Numbered from the stretch's first letter, positions 43,046 to 52,369 are shown. The stretch: 64,000 bases of DNA from JAEYXS01 sp943367715 (GCA_943367715.1 CALRJY020000004.1:1-64000), one strand, 5' to 3'. Numbers and translations: made by a program. Notes: a model not told the origin generated them from the letters alone.

Positions 43046-45913
43046 TTACTGGCACGACTCACACGTCCCACCATTCCGCATCGCCTCGATGGAGCACGCC
43101 AGCTTCTCCGATTCCGTGACTTCCTTGCGCGCCTTCACCGGCTCTTCCGTCGCGGCCGGTTTGCGGTCGCGGTTCGCGCTGTCGATCGCGCTCTTATTCA
43201 ACGTGCGGAGATAATACGTCGTCTTCAGACCACGTTCCCACGCCTCGCGATACATGAAGCTCGCCGCGCGCGCATCCGGTTCCGCCAGCCAGAGGTTCGT
43301 GCTCTGCGCCTGGTCGATCCACTTCTGCCTGACCGCCGCGCATTGCAGGATCCACGTCGGCGCGATCTCGAACGCCGTCTTATACAGGCGACGCAAATCC
43401 GCCGGGATACGTTCGATGCCCTGCACGCTGCCGTCGAAATACTTCAAGTCGCCCAGCATCTGCTCATCCCACAAGCCGAGGTTTTGCAACTCACGGATGA
43501 GATAATCGTTCGTGCGGATGAACTCGCCGCTCAGGTTCGACTTCGTATGGATGTGCTTGTACGTCGGCTCGATGCACGGCGTGCAGCCCATGATGTTGGA
43601 GATCGTCGCCGTCGGCGCGATGGCCAAACAGTTCGAGTTCCGCATACCGTGCTTCTTGATCTCTTCGCGTAACTTGTCCCACGCCAACCGCGAAGTGCGA
43701 TCCGTCGGGATGTTCATACCGCGTTCCTGCTCCAACAGGTTCAGCGTGTCCAGCGGCAACAGCCCACGATCCCACTTGGAACCTTTATAGGTGCTGTACG
43801 TGCCCTTCTCTGCCGCCAATTCCGTCGAGGCCGTGTAAGCGTAGTAAGCGATCGCTTCCATCGCCTCATCGTTGAAATCAACCGCTTCCAACGTATCGAA
43901 CGGAATGTGCTTCTCGTAGAGCGCATCCTGCATGCCCATCACGCCCAAGCCCACCGGACGATGCTTCATGTTGGAGTTCTCCGCCGCCTCCACCGGGTAG
44001 AAGTTGATGTCGATGACGTTGTCCAACATCCGCATCACCACGCGGATCGTCTCTTGCAGCTTCTTGTGGTCCAGCTTGCCGCTCGGCAACAAATGCGCCG
44101 ACAGGTTCACGCTGGCCAGATTGCACACCGCCACTTCGTCCTTGCTCGTGTTCAGCTCGATCTCCGTGCAGAGGTTCGAGTTATGGATCACGCCGCAATG
44201 ATCTTGCGGATTGCGCACGTTCGCCGGGTCTTTCCAGGTCATCCACGGATGACCGGTCTCGAACAACGTTTCCAGCATGCGCTTCCAGAGTTGCAGCACG
44301 CGCACCTTGCGGCCCCAGATGATGCCTTCATCCACCATGCGCTCATACTGCTCATAACGTTGCTCGAACGCCTGGCCGAACAACTCCGGCAGATCGCGCA
44401 CTTCATTCGTGCGGAAGAGCGTCCACGTCGCATCCTTCGGCAGCTTGCCGTCGGAGATCAGCTTGAGGCGCTTCATGAACACATCAGGAATCCAATGTGC
44501 CGTGTTCATGTTATGCGTGCGGCGGCGGTCATCGCCCGTTTCCTTGCGCAGATCGAGGAAGTCTTCCACGTCCGCATGCCACAATTCCAAGTAGGAGCAC
44601 AATGCACCCGGACGCTTGCCGCCCTGGTTCACCGCGATGGCGATGTCATTCGACACCTTCAAGAACGGAATGACACCCGAGCTTTCGCCGTTCGTGCCAT
44701 GGATGTGCGCGCCCGCACCGCGGATCGCCGTCCATGAGCAACCGAGCCCGCCTGCCCATTTGGACAAGTGCGAGAACCGGCGCCATGTCTCGGTGATCTC
44801 CTCGATGCTGTCGCCGCAATACAAGAGATAGCAGCTCGAGAGCTGCGGCCGTTGCGTGCCTGCGTTGAACAACGTCGGCGTGGAACTGCATGCACGGCGC
44901 GTCTTATAGATGCCGTAAAATTCTACCGCGCGCGTTTCGCGTTCCTTCTCAGCGAGGGCCAAGCCCATCGCCACGCGCAACCAGAAGATCTGTGGCGCTT
45001 CCAGGCGGCGCTTGCGACCGGACACCTGATCCTGCGTGTGGATGAGGTAACGATCATACAGCGTCTGGATGCCGATGTAGTCGAACTGCAAATCCGCGAA
45101 CGGGTCCAGCGCTTCGGCCAGTTGCTTCAGGTTGAATTCCGCCAGCTTCGGATCAAGACGACCGAGCTTGATGCCGTGCGGGATGTAATCGATGAACGCT
45201 TTCTTGTGCGCTTCCTTCAACGCTTCCACACCATCGGAGATCTTCCACGGCAACGTCTCTTCATAGATGAACGTGAGGAGAATACGGGCTGCGTAGAAAC
45301 GCGCATCGGCATCTGCATCCAGTAACGACTTCGCGTTCAGGATAATTGTGTCACGACGCTCTTCCGGGCTGAGATTCAACGACACGCTGCGGAGCAACCG
45401 CGCGATCAATTCTTCCTCCGGCATCTGTGGCTTCAGGCCGATACGACCGAAGGACAGGCGCGCGCGCAGATCAACCAACTGATCCGGCGTGGCCAGTTCT
45501 AACTGCGCTGAATCATCTGTGCCCTCTTCTGCCTTGGTGCCCGCGAGCTCCCGCAGCACAGAACGCTTCGCGCGATACTTGGCGTAAGCCAGCGCGACCT
45601 TGCCTTGATTCAACTCCATCAAGGTCTCTTCCACCAAGTCCTGCAACTGCTCGATATGGATGAACGAAGGCCGTTCGCGGCGCAAACGGAACTCGATCTC
45701 CGCCTGCACATGCGCGCCCAGCGCTTCATCCACACCGCAAGCCACGGCTGCGGCTCGCACGGCGTAGGCCACCTTATGCCCCACCCAGCCGACCACGCGC
45801 GGTTTGCCCGAGGTATCCCCCGGCAGATCGCGACGGATGACTTGCGGCATCAGTGCTGCATCATTCGGCGTCGCGAGGTTCAGTGTCGGCTCTGCTATCG
45901 TATCGTTACTCAT
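43046..45913 (-). CDS. nrdA: Ribonucleoside-diphosphate reductase, class I, large subunit
   Basis: 955 residues. The N-terminal 110 residues look like an ATP-cone allosteric domain ('QVIRRDLPGD...HIEQLQDLVEETLMELNQGKVALAYAKYRAKR'). Active-site Cys occur in 'RPQLSSCYLLYCGD', 'NSNLCTEIELN' and 'DEVAVCNLASVNL'; the radical-path Tyr pair is not clear by eye. The C-terminus ends in the redox pair 'CESCQ'. It reduces nucleoside diphosphates with a radical from NrdB. It is the last gene of nrdB-dcd-nrdA. Confidence 0.94.
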   Translation of the reverse strand: MSNDTIAEPTLNLATPNDAALMPQVIRRDLPGDTSGKPRVVGWVGHKVAYAVRAAAVACGVDEALGAHVQAEIEFRLRRERPSFIHIEQLQDLVEETLMELNQGKVALAYAKYRAKRSVLRELAGTKAEEGTDDSAQLELATPDQLVDLRARLSFGRIGLKPQMPEEELIARLLRSVSLNLSPEERRDTIILNAKSLLDADADARFYAARILLTFIYEETLPWKISDGVEALKEAHKKAFIDYIPHGIKLGRLDPKLAEFNLKQLAEALDPFADLQFDYIGIQTLYDRYLIHTQDQVSGRKRRLEAPQIFWLRVAMGLALAEKERETRAVEFYGIYKTRRACSSTPTLFNAGTQRPQLSSCYLLYCGDSIEEITETWRRFSHLSKWAGGLGCSWTAIRGAGAHIHGTNGESSGVIPFLKVSNDIAIAVNQGGKRPGALCSYLELWHADVEDFLDLRKETGDDRRRTHNMNTAHWIPDVFMKRLKLISDGKLPKDATWTLFRTNEVRDLPELFGQAFEQRYEQYERMVDEGIIWGRKVRVLQLWKRMLETLFETGHPWMTWKDPANVRNPQDHCGVIHNSNLCTEIELNTSKDEVAVCNLASVNLSAHLLPSGKLDHKKLQETIRVVMRMLDNVIDINFYPVEAAENSNMKHRPVGLGVMGMQDALYEKHIPFDTLEAVDFNDEAMEAIAYYAYTASTELAAEKGTYSTYKGSKWDRGLLPLDTLNLLEQERGMNIPTDRTSRLAWDKLREEIKKHGMRNSNCLAIAPTATISNIMGCTPCIEPTYKHIHTKSNLSGEFIRTNDYLIRELQNLGLWDEQMLGDLKYFDGSVQGIERIPADLRRLYKTAFEIAPTWILQCAAVRQKWIDQAQSTNLWLAEPDARAASFMYREAWERGLKTTYYLRTLNKSAIDSANRDRKPAATEEPVKARKEVTESEKLACSIEAMRNGGTCESCQ

Positions 45914-46008
45914 GACTGTCCTTTGTTGACTGCTCTTGTCTGCGTATTTCCGTTTCTGTCAGGTCGATCAAGTCGCCTGCCCAGCCCGTCCGAAGACGGG
46001 ATAAATTC

Positions 46009-46575
46009 TTAAGCTCGCGGCCCCACAATGCCCGTTTGCGCCTGGTACTTCCCGCCGCGATCCTTATAGCTCGTTTCGCACAGCGACGTGGCCGCGAGGA
46101 AGATCACCTGCGCCAACCCTTCATTCGCATAGATGCGCGCGGGCAGCGGCGTGGTGTTGGAGATTTCCAACGTCACATGGCCTTCCCACTCCGGCTCGAA
46201 CGGCGTCACATTCACGATGATGCCGCAGCGCGCATACGTGCTCTTGCCCACGCAGAGCGTGATGACATCACGCGGAATACGAAAATACTCCACACTGCGC
46301 GCCAGCGCGAACGAGTTCGGCGGCACCAGGCAGGAATCACCGCTCATATCCACGAACGAACGGTCATCAAATTTCTTCGGGTCCACGACGGCGTTATACA
46401 CGTTCGTGAACACCTTGAAATCCCGCGCCACGCGCAAATCGTAACCGTAGCTCGACAAGCCGTAGCTGATGACCGGTCCGGCCTCGTTGCGCCGTACCAA
46501 ACCGTCTTCAAACGGCTCGATCATCCCGTGTTCACGGGCCATCTTGCGGATCCAATGATCAGGTTGTACTCCCAT
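46009..46575 (-). CDS. dcd: dCTP deaminase
   Basis: 188 residues from the ATG at 46575; a TTG at 46590 overlaps the nrdB stop and would add five residues. Motifs 'SSYGYDLRVA', 'GKSTYARCGI' and 'PFEPEWEGHVTLEISNTT' are those of Dcd, with the catalytic Glu in the last. It deaminates dCTP to dUTP for dTTP synthesis. Its place between nrdB and nrdA ties pyrimidine deoxynucleotide supply to the reductase. Confidence 0.93.
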   Translation of the reverse strand: MGVQPDHWIRKMAREHGMIEPFEDGLVRRNEAGPVISYGLSSYGYDLRVARDFKVFTNVYNAVVDPKKFDDRSFVDMSGDSCLVPPNSFALARSVEYFRIPRDVITLCVGKSTYARCGIIVNVTPFEPEWEGHVTLEISNTTPLPARIYANEGLAQVIFLAATSLCETSYKDRGGKYQAQTGIVGPRA

Positions 46576-46586
46576 AACAGGCTTGC

Positions 46587-47726
46587 TCAAACCAGATCAT
46601 CTTCCGCCGCGTTCTTCACACTGCCGCTCGTCTGATATTCCGTCACGCGCGTCTCGAAGAAGTTCTTTTCCTTGCGCAGGAAGATCACTTCATCCAGCCA
46701 GCCGAAGGGATTCGTCTTCACATTGGACAACGCCGGTAAACCCAAGGACGTCAAACGGCGATCCGCATTGTAGTCCACGTAATTGATGAACTCGGACTGC
46801 TTCAAGCCGACTTGGTCATCCGGCAGGCAATCGCGCACAAATTCTTTTTCCAGTTCCACGCCTTCACGCATGAACTCCACCAACTCCGCGCGGAATTCCG
46901 GTGTCCAGATGTCTTGGTTCTCTTCAATCAGCTCCGTCAGGATATAACGGCCCAAGGCAATGTGATTCGATTCATCCCGCAGCGTGTATTGGAACATCTG
47001 GCCGATGCCCGTCATCTTGTTCTGGCGATGGAGCGACAGGATCATCGCGAACAGCGCGTAGAACTGCGTGCCTTCCATCACCTGCGAGATGCCGAAAAGC
47101 GCCTTGGCGAACTTCTGCTTGTTCACCGTCTGCGTCAGGTCCACGCCCATCTTGAGCTCCGGCATCTGCCGCATGATGTAGGCGTTCTTGCGCTGGATGC
47201 TCGGGATGTCATTGAACTTCGCCGTCACTTCATCGAGATCGATGTTCAAGCTGCCGATGATATGCAGGAGCGAATCCATATGGATGCTCTCCTCGGCGAT
47301 CTGGCGTAGGGAAGCGTGCTTCAACTCCGCCGCCGTCAGGTTTTCCTCGATGACGTGCAGGACGGAATCGCCCACGATGCCTTCCGCCGCCGAGAAATAG
47401 CCCACGCCCATCTCAATGATCCAGCGTTCCTTCGGCGTCAGGGCGCCCGTGTTCCACTGGTGGGCATCCTTGGACATATCGATCACGTCCGGCTCCCAGT
47501 GGTTGGCCTTCATCTGCTTGTAGATGCGGTAGGCCTCGGGGTATTTGAGCGGCAGGACGTTCAATTCCGCCGTCTTGAGGCCATTGATCACCCGCTTGCC
47601 GTCCAGCCGCTCGCGCGCCTTCGTCTTGTTGAGCCGGAACGTCTTGTTGCGGAACTGGTAAACGACGTGCGTATCCTGCTCGGTCGCCGACATCTCGCCG
47701 GACTCAAAAGTAAGGTCTTTATTCAT
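46587..47726 (-). CDS. nrdB: Ribonucleotide reductase small subunit, class Ic-like (no radical Tyr)
   Basis: 379 residues from the ATG at 47726 (47747 possible). Metal ligands by comparison with other R2 proteins: E115 (FSAAEG), E146 and H149 (EESIH), E218 (VMEG), E252 and H255 (DESNH). The position of the radical Tyr, four residues after H149, is L153 (EESIHMDSLLHI). E115 in place of Asp and the stretches around 'LSFHRQNK'-like 'LSLHRQNKMTGIG' and 'KNFFETRVTEYQ' match the chlamydial class Ic protein, which uses a Mn/Fe centre. Start sites carry no Shine-Dalgarno. Confidence 0.93.
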   Translation of the reverse strand: MNKDLTFESGEMSATEQDTHVVYQFRNKTFRLNKTKARERLDGKRVINGLKTAELNVLPLKYPEAYRIYKQMKANHWEPDVIDMSKDAHQWNTGALTPKERWIIEMGVGYFSAAEGIVGDSVLHVIEENLTAAELKHASLRQIAEESIHMDSLLHIIGSLNIDLDEVTAKFNDIPSIQRKNAYIMRQMPELKMGVDLTQTVNKQKFAKALFGISQVMEGTQFYALFAMILSLHRQNKMTGIGQMFQYTLRDESNHIALGRYILTELIEENQDIWTPEFRAELVEFMREGVELEKEFVRDCLPDDQVGLKQSEFINYVDYNADRRLTSLGLPALSNVKTNPFGWLDEVIFLRKEKNFFETRVTEYQTSGSVKNAAEDDLV

Positions 47727-47914
47727 GGACTCGGTCGTGAACCCCATCCGGTTCACGGGCAAAACTTCTGCATACCACCCGCCAAGGCAGCCTGCTACTT
47801 ACGTTTTCAGGGGAGGATTGGCGGTGCCTGCGTCATGCGGTGCACAACGGCTTACGGCCAAAGCCCGGTCCCCCATCCAGTCGTTGGCGCGACTGTCACC
47901 AGCTCGAAGCTGGA

Positions 47915-48110
47915 CCGATGAGTGTCGGTAAGCAGGTCTTCTGGCTCCGAGGTCGTACTCCTGTTCCACCTTAAAAAGCCTCAAAATATTGGGCTTTTTG
48001 GCTGCCATTTCTGGCCCGGAACAATTGTCGCTCGATACAGCGGCGCCACCACCCGGGATTCGCACCCGGTTCCCTATTATCCTCCAGCCCCAGCTGGAAG
48101 GCACTTGTCG
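47915..48110 (-). promoter_or_regulatory. Cobalamin (B12) riboswitch upstream of nrdB
   Basis: Read on the minus strand, conserved blocks come in order: AGTGCC; AGGGAACCGGGTGCGAATCC; a GC-rich GGCGCCGCTGTATCGAGCGAC segment (split by loops); a variable hairpin; and the B12-box-like GAGCCAGAAGACCTGC followed by a stem and ATCGG. The order and spacing match the cobalamin riboswitch family. It sits about 190 bases before the nrdB start and should lower reductase synthesis when B12 is present. Confidence 0.85.
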
Positions 48111-48118
48111 ACAGAAAC

Positions 48119-48134
48119 ACACTACTAATTGTGT
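48119..48134. promoter_or_regulatory. NrdR box, promoter-proximal
   Basis: ACACTACTAATTGTGT fits the NrdR consensus (ACAC-WA-N4-WT/TW-GTGT form). Its start is 32 bases from that of the second box. Confidence 0.65.
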
Positions 48135-48150
48135 GTCGTGTAAAATTTAC

Positions 48151-48166
48151 ACACTACCAATAGTGT
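48151..48166. promoter_or_regulatory. NrdR box, distal
   Basis: ACACTACCAATAGTGT, three helical turns from the first box, the classic spacing of paired NrdR sites. A TTGAAT / TGTAAA promoter could overlap both on the minus strand. Confidence 0.65.
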
Positions 48167-48360
48167 CGAATTCAACCTTCAAGCAACTGTTTTTTGGGTT
48201 CTGCCATGAAATTTTTTCACAAATTTTACTTCCCAAAATGAATCCGGAATGCGTTTTCAATGTTCCCGCTGGCAACCCCTTTCCTTCCTTGTCGAAAAAC
48301 CCCGAAAAAGACACGAATTCCACTCATTTTCACGAATTGATCTATCAGGGAAAATTCGCG

Positions 48361-48903
48361 TCACGTCTTTTCCCCACAGGTGCAATCCAGACACCCATGC
48401 GTGGCACACATCTGGCAAACGGCCTCCACTTTCTCTCGTAACTGCTGTCTAGCCCGATGATGTCGCACCCTCAGGTTATTTGGCGTCACTCCGAGGGCTT
48501 TCGCCACTGCTTCCGGGGCTTCCTGCTCCATATCCAGTCGCCGCACCAGTTCTCCATACTCCTGCTTGAGCGTGGGGATCAATCCCACCACACAAGCACA
48601 TGCCGTCCGTTCCTCTTCCGCATCCGGCGGCGACTCCAGGTGTGCTTCCAGCGATTCCATCGCCCGCTTGTTCGCCGCCCGCCGCCGGTAAAGATCAATA
48701 ATCGTCCGGCGCAAGATCCGATAGAACCACACCGTCACATTCTCATCCTCCCGCAACTGTTCGGCCGACTTCACCGCCTTCAGCAAACTCTCCTGCACCA
48801 CATCCGCCGCCAGCTCCGGATCATTCACGCGTTTCCGCGCAAACGCCGTAAACATCTCCAACTGCGCCAGCAACTGTTCTTCCAACGGTTTCATTCTCTT
48901 CAT
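48361..48903 (-). CDS. ECF sigma factor with Cys-rich C-terminal tail
   Basis: 180 residues. Region 2 ('AARLEMFTAFARKRVNDPELAADVVQES...TVWFYRILRRTIIDLYRR' type) and region 4 ('VAKALGVTPNNLRVRHHRARQQLREKV') are clear. The last 18 residues carry C163, C166, H169, C171, C174 and C176, a probable zinc or redox site fused to the sigma factor. No anti-sigma gene is adjacent, so the Cys tail may replace it as sensor. The target promoters are unknown. Confidence 0.85.
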   Translation of the reverse strand: MKRMKPLEEQLLAQLEMFTAFARKRVNDPELAADVVQESLLKAVKSAEQLREDENVTVWFYRILRRTIIDLYRRRAANKRAMESLEAHLESPPDAEEERTACACVVGLIPTLKQEYGELVRRLDMEQEAPEAVAKALGVTPNNLRVRHHRARQQLREKVEAVCQMCATHGCLDCTCGEKT

Positions 48904-48988
48904 TGGTTACGTAGACGGATGGATCAAACCAACATTACAGTTCTGCGTCCAAATACTAAGAAACAATTCCGAATGGAGCCGGCAATGC

Positions 48989-50245
48989 TCAAGGTTTACC
49001 CGGCACGATCCAATCATAGCTCGGCAACGTCGTCCCATTCGTCAATGTCACCCCTTGCGGATTCCATGGAATACCGGATTTATGCAGCTCATGCTTGGAG
49101 GAAATGGAGGTGATACCAAACTCCTGCACCGACCGCACTTCCCCTGACTCGCTGATGCCATTGCTATTCCTATCATGCCAGAGCGCAAACCCCTTAAGTT
49201 CGCTTCCGGTTAATGTCCCATCACCATTGTCATCCAGCGCCGCCAACGGCTGATACCCGTTCTCCCAAAAGATCCAAAACGTGACATTCCCCATCATTTG
49301 GAGACCGGAAGTGATTCTCCCCGTCGATTCCTTGTCATAGACCAACCAGGCGGCGTTGGTTGTGATCCAGCCCCATTTCTTTGGGATACCACTGCCATCC
49401 AGGTCGAAAATCACATTGGCATCAGGATTGACCAAGTTCTCCAAAGCGGATCTGTCACCCACTGGAATCAAAACCGGCGTCACAACTCGACCGAGTTTCA
49501 CAAACTCATTTTCAAGATTCTTCAATTGCTTCAGTTCTTGTTGATCCTTTACTGGGTCAAGCAAATGTCTCATATAGCCCATAATCTCTCCGGTATAAAA
49601 CACCCCAGGACCGATTCCTCCTAGTCTCCTTGCTCCACCAGTTTTTTCAGGCAACAATTGAGGCTCTTCCAAACGGTTCTCCTGCCATTGCTTGAATTCA
49701 AAATCTCCTTTGATTTCCATGGCCCACGAAATTTTCAGCGCCTTCCGATATTCCGCCAGCGCTTCATCTCTTCTCCCCGTCTGATCCAGGCACCAAGCGT
49801 GTCCCAATTGTAACGGCAAAAGCAAGTATGACCGTCTGTCAGATCTATCTATAGTTTTGTCATTTTTCATTACGTTGAGAGACCTTTGGTAAAAGACGAT
49901 CGCATTGGTTAAATGCGTGTGAGCCTTCAACTTCTCTTCCTTGCCAGATTTCTGGGCAACTTCTTTCGGCACCCCTGAGTCACTTCCGGGATAGCCATAA
50001 CTGGGCATTCCGTTCTTCTTCACCACCTGCAACTCTTGGAGCGCCGTTGCGTAGGCCATTGAATGAACTCTGGCCAGATGATAGACGGTCACCAAATCGT
50101 TGGTGTTCTCTTGATGCTTTTTGGTGAAATTGGTGAGTAAACGCTCAATCGGCACTTTCTCAGTTTCCTCGACCATGAAAATTCCGAAAACTTGGCACGC
50201 CATGGATGCCAGCAAACAGAGGATAAGCGCCAACCTTGGTTTCAT
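48989..50245 (-). CDS. Secreted TPR/EF-hand-like protein
   Basis: 418 residues with a signal peptide (1-20). Residues 100-230 are helical with a TPR-like segment ('HAWCLDQTGRRDEALAEYRKALKIS'). The C-terminal third carries Asp-rich calcium-binding loops: 'DLDGSGIPKKWGW', 'DDNGDGTLTGSEL' and 'DRNSNGISESGEV'. The function is unknown; an exported calcium-binding protein is likely. It stands upstream of the sigma-factor gene with an 85-base gap, so control by that factor is a guess. Confidence 0.7.
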   Translation of the reverse strand: MKPRLALILCLLASMACQVFGIFMVEETEKVPIERLLTNFTKKHQENTNDLVTVYHLARVHSMAYATALQELQVVKKNGMPSYGYPGSDSGVPKEVAQKSGKEEKLKAHTHLTNAIVFYQRSLNVMKNDKTIDRSDRRSYLLLPLQLGHAWCLDQTGRRDEALAEYRKALKISWAMEIKGDFEFKQWQENRLEEPQLLPEKTGGARRLGGIGPGVFYTGEIMGYMRHLLDPVKDQQELKQLKNLENEFVKLGRVVTPVLIPVGDRSALENLVNPDANVIFDLDGSGIPKKWGWITTNAAWLVYDKESTGRITSGLQMMGNVTFWIFWENGYQPLAALDDNGDGTLTGSELKGFALWHDRNSNGISESGEVRSVQEFGITSISSKHELHKSGIPWNPQGVTLTNGTTLPSYDWIVPGKP

Positions 50246-50302
50246 AATGGAGCTATATCACCTCTGCATTAAAAACTCAACGGACATCCTACTGTCCACC
50301 TG

Positions 50303-51190
50303 TCATTTACATCCGCAATCCTGCCTCAAGACTTGGAAAAACTCCTTGGCCGCCCGCCCCATCGCCCGCCGCTTCGGCCAGATCACCACGATGGCCCGCT
50401 CAGGCTTCGTCCCGTCCAATGACCGATACACCGGCCGGTTGCTCGGCCCTGATTCCAAAGCCATCTGCGGCACCAGCGAGATACCCAATCCCGTGGCCAC
50501 CAGCGCCTGCACCGTCTCCATTTGTGCGCTGCGGCAGCTCACCTTCGGTTGAAAATTCCGGCGATTACAGAAGCCCAACACCTGATCGCCCAGGCAATGT
50601 CCCTCTTTCATTAGGATGAACCGCTCGTTCTCGAGATCTGCTATCTTCACCGATTTCTTTTTGGCCAACGCATGATTCATCGGCACGGCGAGCAGCAGTT
50701 CTTCCGTGAACAGCTTCTCCACTTCCACTCCCGCCTCATCCAGGGGCAGGCTCATGATGGCCATGTCCACCTCGAACGACGTCGCCAGCTTCAGCAATCT
50801 CGCCGTGGTGTCCTCCTGCACGACCACCTCGATGCCCGGATACTTCTCCGAGAACTGCGCTATGACTCCCGGCAATAGATACGGTGCGATCGTCGGTAGC
50901 GCTCCGACCGTGACAGTTCCCCGCACCAATGCCTGAGTATCCTCAGCTTCACGCCGCGCTGCTTCCACTTCTTCCAGTATCCGCAAGGCTCGAGGCAGGA
51001 AGCTTTCACCCGCTTCCGTTAGCTTCACGCCACGCTTTAAGCGATTGAACAGACGTTGGCCCAGTTCGTCCTCCAGTTTCTGGATTTGCTGGCTGAGCGA
51101 GGGTTGGGCCACGTGGCAACGTTCGGCCGCCCGGGAGAAGTTGCCCGTCTTCGCCACCGCCACCATGTATCGGAGCTGATGCAGTTCCAT
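50303..51190 (-). CDS. oxyR: OxyR-type LysR regulator
   Basis: 295 residues from the ATG at 51190 (a GTG nine bases upstream is in frame). The LysR helix-turn-helix is 'GNFSRAAERCHVAQPSLSQQIQKLEDELG'. The regulatory domain has 'KEGHCLGDQVLGFC', giving C199 and C208, the same two positions as the peroxide-sensing pair of E. coli OxyR. It should activate peroxide defence genes; none is adjacent. The gene is divergent from the SANT/zinc gene. Confidence 0.9.
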   Translation of the reverse strand: MELHQLRYMVAVAKTGNFSRAAERCHVAQPSLSQQIQKLEDELGQRLFNRLKRGVKLTEAGESFLPRALRILEEVEAARREAEDTQALVRGTVTVGALPTIAPYLLPGVIAQFSEKYPGIEVVVQEDTTARLLKLATSFEVDMAIMSLPLDEAGVEVEKLFTEELLLAVPMNHALAKKKSVKIADLENERFILMKEGHCLGDQVLGFCNRRNFQPKVSCRSAQMETVQALVATGLGISLVPQMALESGPSNRPVYRSLDGTKPERAIVVIWPKRRAMGRAAKEFFQVLRQDCGCK

Positions 51191-51403
51191 AGTCTGCACC
51201 TATCATAGAGGTAGCTAAGAAGTATTTCAACTATGACCGGTACCCGAGTAGTGTGAATGAAATCAAATCTTGAGCCACCAACGGGTCATCCCGTTCGTAG
51301 CAAGACCGGCCTGACCCATAAAGGCTTGAAGATAAATTGAATACCGGCACCGATGGCAACGTCTGCGCCGGTAGATAAACGGTGTTATATTTTTGTCGTA
51401 CCC

Positions 51404-52345
51404 ATGCCTGGCATAAGTTGGACAGTTGAAGACAAAGAACGGCTCGCCGAACTGGTCAAATCGGGCCAGGGTCCTCTGTCGATTCATCGCCTTGGTTGTT
51501 TCGCCGCCAATGGCCATGGCGTGCGCTCCGTGGATGCCATTGCCCAGCAGATCCGGCGCATGCATCTGGCCCGCCCAGAGAACTCCGAACGTGCCCGCAA
51601 GGCTCATCTGCGGGGGGCTTCGGTGCCCTTGGAAGCCCGCCGCCAAGCCACGGAATTCCTCCGGCGCAACGGCTCCGATATCCCCGTGAACGTCGTGGCT
51701 GATAAGTTTGGGGTCACCATCTCCTGGGTGCGTCGGACCTTGAAACAACTGGGCATCCAACGCTCTTGGGCCGCTACGGCCGCCCATCCGCTCTCCCGTT
51801 TTCACGATCCCGAGTATCGCGCCAAAGTCTCCCAACGCGTCTCCGCCTGGGCCAAGGAAAAGGCCCGCGAGCATGAAAAGGAGCTGAAGGCGCATCGCGT
51901 GGAACTGCTGCGCGCCTCGCCCAAGATGGCCAGACGCTGCTGTGAGCAATGCGGCGAGAACTGGCCGCTCACGCCCGAGTTCTTTGCCGCCACCAAACAC
52001 GCGGAGACGGCCAAGACGTATTACCTCTACACCTGCCGTCTCTGCTCCGCCGCCAACCGGCACAACGAGATCAGCAACGAAAACCAGACCCACCCGCGCA
52101 CGGAACGGCTCCGCCGCACCTTGAGCGAACGAAGCGAAGAAGTCCGCGCCTTGAAGAATCCGCCAGCTGAGAAACGGTGCATCGCATGCTGGAAAGACTG
52201 GCCCCTCACGCAGGAATTCTGGCGCAGTTCCAAACTGAAGTCTGGCCACACTTATTTCGAGCCCCGCTGCCGCCTTTGCCAGAATACGAAGCGACGGAGC
52301 GATGAAAAAGCCCGGCGCGCACGGGCACACTGGGGTCAGGCGTAG
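51404..52345 (+). CDS. DNA-binding-like protein: SANT-like domain, HTH and two zinc modules
   Basis: 313 residues from the ATG at 51404 (an ATG at 51353 adds 17). Residues 6-56 resemble a Myb/SANT fold ('WTVEDKERLAELV...RSVDAIAQQIRRM'). A helix-turn-helix follows at about 94-115 ('NVVADKFGVTISWVRRTLKQLGI'), then a charged coiled coil. Two similar zinc modules end the protein: C180/C183...C211/C214 and C259/C262...C289/C292, each with W-P-L-T-x-E-F and ending C-R-L-C. The family is not recognised; a nucleic-acid role is likely. Confidence 0.65.
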   Translation: MPGISWTVEDKERLAELVKSGQGPLSIHRLGCFAANGHGVRSVDAIAQQIRRMHLARPENSERARKAHLRGASVPLEARRQATEFLRRNGSDIPVNVVADKFGVTISWVRRTLKQLGIQRSWAATAAHPLSRFHDPEYRAKVSQRVSAWAKEKAREHEKELKAHRVELLRASPKMARRCCEQCGENWPLTPEFFAATKHAETAKTYYLYTCRLCSAANRHNEISNENQTHPRTERLRRTLSERSEEVRALKNPPAEKRCIACWKDWPLTQEFWRSSKLKSGHTYFEPRCRLCQNTKRRSDEKARRARAHWGQA

Positions 52346-52369
52346 TCTTTACTCAATTATAGTCGGCAG

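Noticed and set aside
51200..51240. OxyR operator upstream of oxyR
   Set aside because: ATAG and CTAT fragments are present, but the four-part spacing of the OxyR motif does not fit.
51263..52330. Open frame antisense to the SANT/zinc gene
   Set aside because: The plus-strand frame has coherent zinc motifs; the minus-strand frame has none.
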